A DNA stretch of 37,963 nucleotides from the NCBI GenBank assembly GCA_028701715.1, contig JAQVQF010000001.1:1-37963 (forward strand). The letters run 5' to 3'. Source of the DNA: Eubacteriales bacterium (GTDB taxonomy: Bacteria; Bacillota; Clostridia; Oscillospirales; CAG-382). Below are positions 22,180 through 30,754 of this stretch, piece after piece (the stretch's first letter is position 1; every line of letters starts with the position of its first letter). The translations under genes and the position numbers were made by a program. The notes under the pieces are model-generated. The model did no database searches, was not told the DNA's origin, and saw only the letters and a program-made list of their open reading frames with translations.

Positions 22180-23940
22180 TTATAATAGAATCTTAATTGA
22201 TTTTCTTTGCGTATCACCCTTATTCGATTTTTTAAAGTTAACACCCCTCATTCGATTGACGCAGCAAAATGCATCAATGGGACGTATTTCCTCATACCAT
22301 CTTGTAGCAGTTTCCGGTAAAAGCGAGTTCAACTGAATTCCATCTTTGTCAAACATTTTATCAAATATTTCCGACAGCTTAAGAATCAGTTCTTCATTGA
22401 CAGCGTCCTTATCGCACAATAGTTGTTCCATCATGCATGCGAGCGTGTTCATCTGTGCGCCGGATTTTAATGCTGTCAGCAAGGTAATGTCAGCGCTATA
22501 ATCGTCAAGGATAATCTTTTTTTCGTTTTCCGTCTCGACCGAACGGAAGAACAGAAACGGCTGAGTTGTTTCTGTTGTTAAAATCCGACGACATACCGTC
22601 CAATTGGCAGGCGGTTCTTCCATCGGTGATAATAAAAGCTCGAGTCTCCTCACATCATTCGTTATATCCTTCGCCGTATAATCCTCCATTAAAATCACAA
22701 TATCCGCACATTTCAGGTATTCGCTGCTTCCACCGATAACGAGGATAGTCGAAACCGATTTTGTTAAATACAATTCACGCACACGATCGGTAAACGGAAT
22801 GATAGGTTCGTTTTTCACAATTTTCCGCATATTCCGGTCGCGGATCATAAAATTGGTCGCGCTCTTATCCTCATCAATTAAGAGCAGCTTGGAACCGCCG
22901 CAAACTGCTTCTATAATATTTGCCGCCTGCGACACGCTTCCGCTGGCGTGAAGTGTGGAAAAGCTTTCGGTATCCACGCCGCATGGTAAATTACGAAAAA
23001 ATGGCGTCAGATTGAGCTCATGAACCGGTCTGCCGTCCTCAGCATAAATTTTCAGCAAGCTGTTATCAGACATAACATATTCGCGTCCGTCACCTGGAAT
23101 ATGATCGAAAATCCCCGTTTCTATCGCGTCAAGCAGCGTCGATTTACCGGAATATCCGCCACCGGTAATAACCGTCACACCTTGTTTTATTACCATTCCC
23201 GTAATTTCCCCTCCGTCCGTAAACGGGATTGTGATGCGCATGCTTTTGGGTGAAATAAACGGAATCGCATTTTTCATAGGTTGATCGGTCCCGTTTTCGC
23301 GCGGGAGAATGCTACCGTCGGCAATAAACACGATTAACCTGTGAGCTTTCATATAAGTGCGAATTTCCCGTTGTCTACGGTTTAACGATATATATTCCGT
23401 TAAAAACATCATATTTGATTTAGAAACAGCAGTTTCAATATGTTCCAATATATCCTTGACCGAGCGTACCGCCGACTTAGCGTTGACGGAAAGAGCGTTG
23501 ACCAGCGGTATATTAAAATTTAATTTTAAAACAATCCGTTTATTCGCGGTATTATAAAATATTCCGCTACGGCGGATAAATATGTCAGTCACAGCTTGAG
23601 CCGAAAACTGCGCTTTTTCACGGGTATTTTTATTCAAATTTACATATTCGCTGCTCAAATTGTTTATCATCGGAGCGATAACACCGAGCATATAACACTC
23701 GATAGGCAGTGAATCTTCCGGTTGCAGTTCCGCTTCAAGCGGAAGCGGAATTTCAATAAAAAGCAATAATTTTTCGGAATTGCGTCTTCCGGTTCCGTTA
23801 AACCAAAACCTTAGGTTGTTGAAGTTGAAAATTTTTTCTTTTTCATAACAATTAGGGTTATAAACATCATTATAGAGCCAACAAAGTTCACTTTTGTTTT
23901 TTCCTTGCATTCGATTGATAATCGATTTAAATCTTTGCAT
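22180..23940 (-). CDS. Predicted ATPase of the ABC class (COG3044 type)
   Basis: 586 residues, soluble. The N-terminal 200 residues are an unfamiliar alpha/beta domain. Residues 200-450 hold an ABC-type nucleotide-binding domain: Walker A GGGYSGKST at 260-268, a signature-like HASGSVSQAANI near 331-342, and Walker B KLLLIDEDKSATNF at 351-364. There follow RDRNMRKIV near 368 and STILVIGGSSEYLKCADIVILMEDY near 395-421. This set and order are those of the COG3044 'ABC-class ATPase' family, stand-alone ATPases not tied to a transporter, with no settled bacterial role. No transporter partner is nearby. Start at 23940 follows AAGGGCG. A complete small transcription unit (24073-24150) lies just upstream on the same strand. 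Confidence 0.82.
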   Translation of the reverse strand: MQRFKSIINRMQGKNKSELCWLYNDVYNPNCYEKEKIFNFNNLRFWFNGTGRRNSEKLLLFIEIPLPLEAELQPEDSLPIECYMLGVIAPMINNLSSEYVNLNKNTREKAQFSAQAVTDIFIRRSGIFYNTANKRIVLKLNFNIPLVNALSVNAKSAVRSVKDILEHIETAVSKSNMMFLTEYISLNRRQREIRTYMKAHRLIVFIADGSILPRENGTDQPMKNAIPFISPKSMRITIPFTDGGEITGMVIKQGVTVITGGGYSGKSTLLDAIETGIFDHIPGDGREYVMSDNSLLKIYAEDGRPVHELNLTPFFRNLPCGVDTESFSTLHASGSVSQAANIIEAVCGGSKLLLIDEDKSATNFMIRDRNMRKIVKNEPIIPFTDRVRELYLTKSVSTILVIGGSSEYLKCADIVILMEDYTAKDITNDVRRLELLLSPMEEPPANWTVCRRILTTETTQPFLFFRSVETENEKKIILDDYSADITLLTALKSGAQMNTLACMMEQLLCDKDAVNEELILKLSEIFDKMFDKDGIQLNSLLPETATRWYEEIRPIDAFCCVNRMRGVNFKKSNKGDTQRKSIKILL

Positions 23941-24018
23941 AAAAATATCGCCCTTCTTTTAAAATTAATATAATCAAAATTACTTTTTAACCAAGGACGA
24001 TAATATATTATATAAATA

Positions 24019-24046
24019 TAAAAAAGCGCACCCGTATCGGATGCGC
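24019..24046 (-). terminator. Strong Rho-independent terminator after the 25-codon ORF
   Basis: Minus strand: GCGCATCC, loop GATAC, GGGTGCGC (one G-T pair in eight), followed by six T. Ideal intrinsic terminator, 26 bases past the small ORF stop and about 80 bases before the ATPase gene, so it could be a simple end or an attenuator. Confidence 0.9.
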
Positions 24047-24072
24047 CTGAAAGTCATACGAAGAAAACCTAA

Positions 24073-24150
24073 TTACGTAAATAAGCAATCGGCAATCAAC
24101 ATAAAATCTGGTACATACAAATACATAATCGTCATATTTATTTTTTTCAT
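24073..24150 (-). CDS. Candidate 25-residue micro-protein with complete expression signals
   Basis: ATG at 24150 to TAA at 24073. The peptide starts MKKINMTIMYLYVPD and ends DCLFT; it is mostly hydrophobic, with two Lys at the start, two internal Asp and a single Cys four residues from the end. Supporting signals are exceptionally good: consensus promoter 24194-24222, leader of about 37 bases, Shine-Dalgarno AGAGGTGAT 5-6 bases before the ATG, and a strong terminator 26 bases after the stop. It could be a signalling or membrane-active peptide, a leader peptide controlling the ATPase gene downstream, or part of a small RNA. No family recognised. Confidence 0.6.
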   Translation of the reverse strand: MKKINMTIMYLYVPDFMLIADCLFT

Positions 24151-24193
24151 GTTAATCACCTCTCTAATTAATTTGTAATTTGATTACAATCAC

Positions 24194-24222
24194 AGTATAA
24201 CAAAGTATTATAGTAATGTCAA
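24194..24222 (-). promoter_or_regulatory. Near-perfect sigma-A promoter of the 25-codon ORF
   Basis: Minus strand: TTGACA (24222-24217), a 17-base spacer, TATACT (24199-24194). One base from full consensus. It lies 30 bases from the stop of the upstream phosphotransferase gene, so it is an independent unit with strong expected expression. Confidence 0.85.
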
Positions 24223-24251
24223 GCATTTTAAATAATTTGACGTAAGCTGAT

Positions 24252-25007
24252 TTATTCGTATTCCACCACGCTGACCCATTTAAGCAGGAATTCGCGTTCT
24301 TCCGGCTTTTTCTTCACCATTTGGGAGGAGGCGACTATCGGCAGCCACTTGTTTACATACTGCTTTGCCGTATCGCTCTTCCTGCAGAAAAGATTCAAAT
24401 ATTTATCCGCAAGCTCCTTTTTATCCTCAAGGCAGAAAAGAAGATATGTCCGCGCCACATCGGCGGAGGCGTTGCCCTGGGTAACATGGGACCAGTCGAG
24501 TATGAAGGGCACTCCGTCCTCACGGATAATGATATTCGACGGGTTGAAGTCGCCGTGGCAAACTTTTTTATGCGTCGGCATCCCCTCAAGGCGGGTATGC
24601 ATCTCATAACGGGCGGTGGCGTCGAGCGAGGATTCGCTTATCTTGCGGTTCATTTTATCCTTCAGCTTGTTGAGCAGCGGCGCGGTTTTGGAATGCACCT
24701 CCATCTGAAGGTCCACAAACAGATTAAGATATTCGTCGAGCTTTTCAGGATTTTCGTCCATAAGATATTGGAGCGTCATACCGCTTATGAATTCCGAAAT
24801 TATCGCCCATTTGCCGTCGATTTTAGTAACCTCAAGAACCTTGGGGATATGAAGGTCGGTTTCCTCCACACGCGCCTGATTTAACGCCTCGTTTAGTATA
24901 TCGGCCTTGGAAAAATTTTCGTCAAACAGCTTCACGACGGTGTCGCCGTCACGGTAAATTATCTTGGATTTCCTTACGGCGATGATTTTATCCTTTGATA
25001 CAGCCAT
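24252..25007 (-). CDS. Aminoglycoside-phosphotransferase-fold kinase (TIGR02172-like)
   Basis: 251 residues. A small-molecule kinase of the APH/choline kinase superfamily: VVKLFDENFSKADILNEA near residues 24-41 (ATP-binding Lys and helix), VCHGDFNPSNIII at 149-161 (catalytic HGD..xxN, with Asp153 and Asn158), and FILDWSHVTQG at 169-179 (the metal-binding DW/DF motif, Asp171). The N-terminus, with short strands KSKIIYRDGDTVVKLF, resembles a paralogous family known as TIGR02172. The substrate is unknown and resistance should not be assumed. It begins 2 bases after the adhE stop with AAGGAGGGG, so it is translationally coupled to adhE, an unusual partner. Confidence 0.8.
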   Translation of the reverse strand: MAVSKDKIIAVRKSKIIYRDGDTVVKLFDENFSKADILNEALNQARVEETDLHIPKVLEVTKIDGKWAIISEFISGMTLQYLMDENPEKLDEYLNLFVDLQMEVHSKTAPLLNKLKDKMNRKISESSLDATARYEMHTRLEGMPTHKKVCHGDFNPSNIIIREDGVPFILDWSHVTQGNASADVARTYLLFCLEDKKELADKYLNLFCRKSDTAKQYVNKWLPIVASSQMVKKKPEEREFLLKWVSVVEYE

Positions 25008-25009
25008 TA

Positions 25010-27631
25010 TTACCCCTCCTTCTTATTCGTGCCGTAATACGCGTTGAGATACATCTGTTTTATTTCACCGATCAGCGGATAACGCGGGTTGGCGCCCGTG
25101 CATTGGTCGTCGAACGCCTGCTCCGCCATCTCGTCGAGTCTTGAGAGGAAATATTCCTCGTCAGATACATAATCGCGTATCGAGGGCTTGATGCCGATTT
25201 TCGCCTTCAGCTCTTTTATTTTCGCTATAAGCCCTTCCAGCTTTTCTTCGTCGGTATTTCCGGCGACGCCGAGGTATTCGGCGATTTCCGCGTAGCGCGC
25301 GAGCGTATGAGGATGACCGTACTGCGGGAAGGTACCCATCTTGACGGGGACCTCCGCGGCGTTGAAGCGCAGCACCTCCTCCATCATAAGAGCGTTGGAT
25401 ATGCCGTGCGGTATATGGTGAAAAGCGCCGAGCTTATGCGCCATCGAATGCATGACTCCAAGGAAAGCGTTTGCGAAAGCCATGCCCGCAATGGTCGCGG
25501 CGTTTGCCATTTTTTCACGCGCGACGGGATCGTTGGGACCGTTGTCGTAGGCTCTGGGAAGGTATTCGAATATAATCTTCAAAGCGCGCAATGCCAATCC
25601 GTCGGTAAAATCGGTCGCCAGCATGGAGGCATACGCCTCAAGCGAATGAGCAACCGCGTCTATACCCGAAGCGGAGGTCAAACCCTTGGGCGCGTTCATC
25701 ATCATATCCGCGTCGATTATCGCCATGTCCGGCATAAGCTCATAATCCGCGAGAGGATATTTAATGCCGTTGCTCTGGTCTGTTATAACCGCGAAAGGCG
25801 TCACCTCCGAACCCGTGCCCGCCGTGGTCGGCACAGCTATGAAGTACGCTTTATCGCCCATATGCGGGAAGGTGTAAATTCTCTTGCGTATATCGGCGAA
25901 ACGCATCGCCATTTCCTTAAAATCGACCTCGGGATGCTCGTACAGCACCCACATTATTTTCGCCGCGTCCATGGCGGAACCGCCGCCCAAGGCGATTATT
26001 ACGTCGGGCTTAAATGCGGTCATGACCTTGGCGCCCTCTTTGGCGCAGGCGAGCGTCGGATCGGGTTCAACGTCGGAGAAGGTCGCGTGGGTTATACCCA
26101 TGGAATCGAGCTTATCCTCTATCGGCCTTGTATAGCCGTTGGCGTAAAGGAAGTTATCCGTGACGATAAACGCCTTCCTTTTGCCCAATACCGTTCCCAG
26201 CTCGTCGAGTGCCACCGCAAGGCAGCCCTTCTTTATATAGACCTTTTCGGGCGCTCTGAACCAAAGCATATTTTCTCTCCTTTCGGCGACCGTCTTGATG
26301 TTAAGCAGCTGTCTGACGCCCACGTTGTCCGAAACGCTGTTGCCGCCCCAGCTGCCGCAGCCGAGGGTAAGCGAAGGGGTCAGCCTGAAATTGTACAGAT
26401 CCCCTATTCCGCCGTGCGCCGCGGGTGTGTTCACGAGTATACGGCAGGTTTTCATCCTTTCCGCAAAGGCGTCAACCTTTGCGCGGGCGGTGACCTCGTT
26501 TAGGTATATCGCCGCGGTATGCCCGTAGCCTCCGTCGATAACAAGGTGTTCGGCTGTATCGAAAGCGTCCCCGATATCCTTCGCGCGGTACATGGCAAGC
26601 ACGGGTGAGAGTTTTTCGTGAGCAAATTCTTCGGAATGCTCGGCGCTTGTCACCTCCCCGATAAGGATTTTAGTGTTCTCCGGGACGGAAACTTCCGCCA
26701 TCGCGGCAATTTTATACGCGGTCTGACCTACAATTTTAGCGTTGAGAGAGCCGTTTATAATAATGGTTTTTCTGATCTTTTCGGTTTCCTCCGGGTTAAG
26801 GAAATAGCAGCCGCGGAGAGCAAATTCTTTTTTAACCTTTTCATATATGCCGTCAAGGACTATCGCCGACTGCTCGGAAGCGCATATCATGCCGTTGTCG
26901 AAGGTTTTGGAATGGATTATTGAATTTACGGCGAGAACAATGTCCGCCGAATCGTCTATGATTGCCGGGGTGTTGCCGGGCCCTACGCCTATGGCGGGCT
27001 TGCCTGACGAATAAGCCGCTCTGACCATACCGGGGCCGCCCGTCGCAAGGATGGTGTCGGCTTCCTTCATCAGCAGGTTTGACATCTCGAGCGAGGGCTC
27101 GTCTATCCAGCCGATTATGCTTTCCGGAGCGCCGGCAGCAACCGCCGCTTCCAGTACGGCTTTCGCCGCCGCCACCGTGCATTTCTTTGCTCTGGGATGC
27201 GGACTGATAATTATACCGTTACGTGTTTTCAGAGCGATTAATGTTTTAAATATAGCGGTGGAGGTGGGGTTGGTGGTCGGAATCACAGCGGCGATAACGC
27301 CCAAAGGCTCGGCGACCTTTATTATGCCGAAAGCTGTGTCGCGTTCGATTATTCCGCAGGTTTTGGTGTCCCTGTATGCGTTGTAGATATACTCAGACGC
27401 GTAATGGTTTTTTATTACCTTGTCCTCGACCACGCCCATGCCGGTCTCCTCCACCGCCATTTTGGCGAGAGGGATACGCATTTCGTTTGCCGCCATAGCC
27501 GCAGCCTTAAAAATCGAATCGACCTTGTCCTGACTGTATGAGGCGAATTCCTTCTGCGCTTTTCTTACCGTCATCAGCATCGACTTGAACGAATCCAAGC
27601 TGTCGGTTACGGGATATTTGTTTGCTTCCAT
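25010..27631 (-). CDS. adhE: Bifunctional acetaldehyde-CoA / alcohol dehydrogenase
   Basis: 873 residues, full length for AdhE. The N-terminal half (about 1-440) is an acetylating aldehyde dehydrogenase: IPTTNPTSTAIFKTL near 118, GVGPGNTPA near 215, and catalytic Cys250 in DNGMICASEQS. The C-terminal half (about 460-873) is an iron-dependent alcohol dehydrogenase: ALGGGSAMDAAK near 547-558, GTGSEVTPFAVITD near 605-618, and iron ligands Asp658, His662, His728 and His742, in the same spacing as the E. coli enzyme. It converts acetyl-CoA to ethanol with two NADH, in the cytoplasm, typically as spirosome filaments. Start has GGGAAGGATG. The promoter carries a palindromic operator candidate (27689-27719). 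Confidence 0.97.
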   Translation of the reverse strand: MEANKYPVTDSLDSFKSMLMTVRKAQKEFASYSQDKVDSIFKAAAMAANEMRIPLAKMAVEETGMGVVEDKVIKNHYASEYIYNAYRDTKTCGIIERDTAFGIIKVAEPLGVIAAVIPTTNPTSTAIFKTLIALKTRNGIIISPHPRAKKCTVAAAKAVLEAAVAAGAPESIIGWIDEPSLEMSNLLMKEADTILATGGPGMVRAAYSSGKPAIGVGPGNTPAIIDDSADIVLAVNSIIHSKTFDNGMICASEQSAIVLDGIYEKVKKEFALRGCYFLNPEETEKIRKTIIINGSLNAKIVGQTAYKIAAMAEVSVPENTKILIGEVTSAEHSEEFAHEKLSPVLAMYRAKDIGDAFDTAEHLVIDGGYGHTAAIYLNEVTARAKVDAFAERMKTCRILVNTPAAHGGIGDLYNFRLTPSLTLGCGSWGGNSVSDNVGVRQLLNIKTVAERRENMLWFRAPEKVYIKKGCLAVALDELGTVLGKRKAFIVTDNFLYANGYTRPIEDKLDSMGITHATFSDVEPDPTLACAKEGAKVMTAFKPDVIIALGGGSAMDAAKIMWVLYEHPEVDFKEMAMRFADIRKRIYTFPHMGDKAYFIAVPTTAGTGSEVTPFAVITDQSNGIKYPLADYELMPDMAIIDADMMMNAPKGLTSASGIDAVAHSLEAYASMLATDFTDGLALRALKIIFEYLPRAYDNGPNDPVAREKMANAATIAGMAFANAFLGVMHSMAHKLGAFHHIPHGISNALMMEEVLRFNAAEVPVKMGTFPQYGHPHTLARYAEIAEYLGVAGNTDEEKLEGLIAKIKELKAKIGIKPSIRDYVSDEEYFLSRLDEMAEQAFDDQCTGANPRYPLIGEIKQMYLNAYYGTNKKEG

Positions 27632-27653
27632 ATTATTTCATCCTTCCCGCCGC

Positions 27654-27671
27654 CCGGAACACCCCGTTCCG
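27654..27671 (-). promoter_or_regulatory. Small hairpin in the adhE leader
   Basis: CGGAAC (27655-27660) and GTTCCG (27666-27671) pair around a five-base loop within the GC-rich leader, 23 bases before the start codon. It is near, but does not cover, the Shine-Dalgarno. Confidence 0.3.
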
Positions 27672-27688
27672 AGCGAGCTTTACCCAAT

Positions 27689-27742
27689 TAATATATATCT
27701 TTTTTACAGATATATATTAGCATAAAACAACAAATCGAACAA
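27689..27742 (-). promoter_or_regulatory. adhE promoter with overlapping long palindrome
   Basis: Minus strand: TTGTTC (27742-27737), a 17-base spacer, TAATAT (27719-27714), with TGC forming an extended -10. A perfect 12-bp-arm inverted repeat, TAATATATATCT (27689-27700) and AGATATATATTA (27708-27719) separated by seven bases, covers the -10 and the start site. This suggests repressor binding. The sequence is not the TTGTTAA...TTAACAA site of the redox repressor Rex. Confidence 0.6.
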
Positions 27743-27795
27743 TAGCCATTTTCCATAAAATCATTCGTCTGTTATACGGTTTATATGCTTATATT

Positions 27796-30498
27796 TTAAA
27801 TAACCTTTTTAATTTTCAATATTACAAATGCCGCGGCCGTTATTGCAACGGCGCATACAATTGCGATAAGCCAAGGAAAGCCCGGTTTATCGGGAGTCGG
27901 GTCGACCTCCTCGGACAAATCCGATGCCGTACTTTCATCCGCGGATTCAATATCGCTCTCCTCGGAGGAGGGATTTTTGTATTCATCCATGGCGTTCTTC
28001 AGAGTATCGTAAAGGCCGTCAATATGCGTGCCGTATATAATATCCTCTTTTAAATATTTTTCCAGCGCGTTGGCGGCGATTCGTATGCCCGAGGTATCCG
28101 ATGCCGTACCCGTGTCAATCAGCTCCTCCGCTTCCCCGAGCAGCAATTCGTATTTGGCGGTATCCATACCGTAAACCTCGAATTCGCGTATGCCGCCGCT
28201 GTAATAGGTGCTGTAGGGAGCGCAATACCAGCGCTTGAGCTGAACATATTTTATATACCGGCATATTACCGAATCTATTTCGACTGTATCGATAACGTGA
28301 ACGCCGTCCGCCTTACCGGATATTTCATATACTTTTGTAAAATTCTCTCCGTCGGATGAAACATATATCTCATATGCCGAAACGCATTCGTGAAAATCTA
28401 TGACTATTTTATTGACGTTTCTTTCCGTTCCGAGATCAAGCAGCATCCACTGCTCGTCTTTATCTCTTGCAAAGGAAAGCCGTGTATCGTGATTTCCGTC
28501 GACCGCAAGCGGTTCGTTTAACGCGTAATCGACCTCCAGCCCGCTAACCGTGACCGTTTTGCCAAGCGCCATATTTATATTGAGCTTTTTGTCGTTTAGA
28601 TTATAATCCGGCGCGGTCACGCCGATATCGGTAACCTCGCAGCTTGCGCTGCCCGACGATTCAAAGGGCAGCACAAAAGTTGAACTGTCTGCAAGGGACG
28701 GATTCTTTATATTGACAGGGTCGTAATAATAGGTGTCGTCGACGATAAGCACCGTCTGGGCGTTATCGGCGTACAGCTTGATATTGACAGAAGTATCAAG
28801 GGGAACGGTATAATTATAATTGAAGGTATAGGTCTCACGGCTGAAGGATATTTTGCCCGCCGCGTTTACAAACAGCTTCCCGTCTTCTCCCGAAAGAATG
28901 ACCGCGTCGCTATAGCCCGAAAGCTTAATATCCGCCGAAAACAGATATGGGAACCCCACCGATTTAACCGATCCGACATCCTGCGTCGTAAGCGGGAGCG
29001 AAACGAAACGCGAAGGATCGGTGTTACCCGCTCTGCGCGACAGCGTTTCAAACCTGCTTATAAAATCATCCGCGTCTATATTCCTTGTCTGCTCGCCGTC
29101 CCAGGCTTTTTCCGAAACGTAGCATACCTGATAACGCACGCGGTCGAATATGTCGAACATCGAAAAACCGCCCCATTCGGTATGCCTGTCGTTCCAGAGA
29201 CAGAAGCTTGCACCCTTAAGCTGAGGATTATCATATGCAACGGCTGTGTTTGAATCATATCCCATATAGTTGACAAACCATGAATTATACAGCAGCTTGA
29301 GATCGAAATAATCGGCGAAGCCGTAATTCCCGCCGGGAACGCAGTAGAGCCTGTAGCTGCAGGAATTAATGACGTCGTACCCCATCGAAAACAGCGTCTT
29401 GTAATCCGAAAGCGAATCAGCCCAGAAATTCACCTCGGCGTCGCCCGAAACGGGAGTGCTGCCGTTGAAGCCGCCGGCGCCGAAAGCACCCCAGAACCGC
29501 GGCGTATAGCCTCTTGAACGTATATGCTCTATGAGAGTATTTGTATATGCTCTCATTGCCTCGTTATATCCTTCCGGATATTCGTCGGTGCCGAAATGCA
29601 CTTTTTTGGAAACGAAAACGGGATCGTCGCCCGTGATATATTCATCGAAAAGATCAAGCACAAACTGTACGGCGTCGGGATTTGTTATATCCAGATGCGC
29701 TCCGTCGGAGAGCATGTACCCGGGCACGACGTCGGCAAAGCACCTGCAGTGAGCGGGAGTGTCAATTTCGGTTATTACCTCCACGCCGTATTCGAGCATA
29801 CGCTTCTGATAAGCGCGGTAATCTTCCTTGGAATAATATCCGTCGGTGGCGGTAAGTCCGGAAATATCGCTCTCAAGGCGGAATATGTTATAGCCGTTCG
29901 CACCGTTGTCGTTGATGTGAAGATGAATTTCGTTAAGCTTGTACCAGGCGAAATATTTGGTTATCTCCTCCACATAATCGAGAGGGATATACGCTCTCGC
30001 CACATCTATCATGCCCGAGCGTACCGGGTACGACGGCCAATCGCGCACCCTGCCCTTGGGCATGTATCCGTCCGCGTAGCAGGACTGGAGCACGGTTATT
30101 ATCCCGTATAACAGACCCTTGCCGGTATTTGCTTCTATCGTGACGCTGTCGCCGGCGTCAATGGTATAGCCCTCGTCGCCCAGCGCGGTGTCGGAGGAGG
30201 ATTTCAGGTATATATCTCCGGTTTCATTTATGCCCTCGGTTACCGTTAGATCAATGCCGGCAATATCGAGGAAATAATCTTTTATTATCGTCTTTTGGGC
30301 TTCGGTGACAAGCGCTTCGCTTTCGAGCGTAACCTTCATGCCCTTTTTAAGGTAAAACTTTCCCGTTTTGCCTTCCCATTCCCTTACGGCGGGTATTACC
30401 GTGGGAGGAGCGTTGACTTCGTCCGCTCCTGCGCTAATAACGGCGGAACCCGTAAGTAAAATGACGGCGCTCAAAAGCGCGGATATTATTTTTTTCAT
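27796..30498 (-). CDS. Surface-anchored family 20 beta-N-acetylhexosaminidase with discoidin domain
   Basis: 900 residues. Signal peptide 1-24; GH20 non-catalytic domain about 35-145 (ending TIEANTGKGLLYGIITVLQ); catalytic barrel about 155-480, with MIDVARAYIPLDYVEEI, NEIHLHINDN, VITEIDTPAH and the catalytic pair Asp305-Glu306 in HFGTDEYPEG; a linker beta region to about 640; a discoidin/F5-8C carbohydrate-binding domain about 645-778 (MALGKTVTVSG, WMLLDLG, REFEVYG); a helical FIVAR-like stretch about 782-842; an acidic Ser-rich spacer; and a transmembrane helix 874-895 with a basic tail. It removes terminal GlcNAc/GalNAc or related disaccharides from glycans by the substrate-assisted mechanism, at the cell surface. 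It may be a lacto-N-biosidase-type enzyme, but this cannot be settled. Confidence 0.85.
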   Translation of the reverse strand: MKKIISALLSAVILLTGSAVISAGADEVNAPPTVIPAVREWEGKTGKFYLKKGMKVTLESEALVTEAQKTIIKDYFLDIAGIDLTVTEGINETGDIYLKSSSDTALGDEGYTIDAGDSVTIEANTGKGLLYGIITVLQSCYADGYMPKGRVRDWPSYPVRSGMIDVARAYIPLDYVEEITKYFAWYKLNEIHLHINDNGANGYNIFRLESDISGLTATDGYYSKEDYRAYQKRMLEYGVEVITEIDTPAHCRCFADVVPGYMLSDGAHLDITNPDAVQFVLDLFDEYITGDDPVFVSKKVHFGTDEYPEGYNEAMRAYTNTLIEHIRSRGYTPRFWGAFGAGGFNGSTPVSGDAEVNFWADSLSDYKTLFSMGYDVINSCSYRLYCVPGGNYGFADYFDLKLLYNSWFVNYMGYDSNTAVAYDNPQLKGASFCLWNDRHTEWGGFSMFDIFDRVRYQVCYVSEKAWDGEQTRNIDADDFISRFETLSRRAGNTDPSRFVSLPLTTQDVGSVKSVGFPYLFSADIKLSGYSDAVILSGEDGKLFVNAAGKISFSRETYTFNYNYTVPLDTSVNIKLYADNAQTVLIVDDTYYYDPVNIKNPSLADSSTFVLPFESSGSASCEVTDIGVTAPDYNLNDKKLNINMALGKTVTVSGLEVDYALNEPLAVDGNHDTRLSFARDKDEQWMLLDLGTERNVNKIVIDFHECVSAYEIYVSSDGENFTKVYEISGKADGVHVIDTVEIDSVICRYIKYVQLKRWYCAPYSTYYSGGIREFEVYGMDTAKYELLLGEAEELIDTGTASDTSGIRIAANALEKYLKEDIIYGTHIDGLYDTLKNAMDEYKNPSSEESDIESADESTASDLSEEVDPTPDKPGFPWLIAIVCAVAITAAAFVILKIKKVI

Positions 30499-30558
30499 GT
30501 GTTAAGCTATCCTTTCATAGTTACGCAAGCCCATATGATTAACTTGTTGTCTAAGCTT

Positions 30559-30587
30559 ATAATATCATAGGATTATAAATAATGCAA
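30559..30587 (-). promoter_or_regulatory. Promoter of the GH20 gene
   Basis: Minus strand: TTGCAT (30587-30582), a 17-base spacer, TATTAT (30564-30559). The leader is about 55 bases with GAAAGGAT near the ATG at 30498. Confidence 0.6.
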
Positions 30588-30638
30588 GCATGATAAAATG
30601 ACGACACGATAATATAACGATTGTAATTAAATATACAC

Positions 30639-30667
30639 TTGACATTTGGCATATGATATGATAGTGT
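30639..30667 (+). promoter_or_regulatory. Probable promoter of the zinc-ribbon protein gene
   Basis: TTGACA (30639-30644) is a perfect -35 box. At 17 bases follows TAGTGT (30662-30667), a weak -10, with TGA before it. A TATGAT occurs too close to be used. A weak or regulated promoter is likely. Confidence 0.4.
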
Positions 30668-30754
30668 TTTATTGGGATAATTGATAAAAATCCCAAAATC
30701 AACAGGACAACAAGACAAAGGATTTCAAGTCGATTACGGGAGAGGAATGATGAT

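Noticed and set aside
24252..25007. Aminoglycoside resistance gene
   Set aside because: Only the fold and catalytic motifs are shared. The context (adhE) and the TIGR02172-like character do not support a resistance role.
25307..26503. 398-codon open frame on the plus strand opposite adhE
   Set aside because: Codon-phase shadow of adhE: composition rich in His/Arg/Gly, no ribosome binding site, and the minus strand encodes an unmistakable full-length AdhE.
27680..27745. Rex binding site at adhE
   Set aside because: No TTGTTAA/TTAACAA-like halves. The palindrome there is a different, purely AT/CT-rich repeat.
29524..30111. 195-codon plus-strand frame inside the GH20 gene
   Set aside because: Antisense shadow of a well-supported exported hexosaminidase; no start signal.
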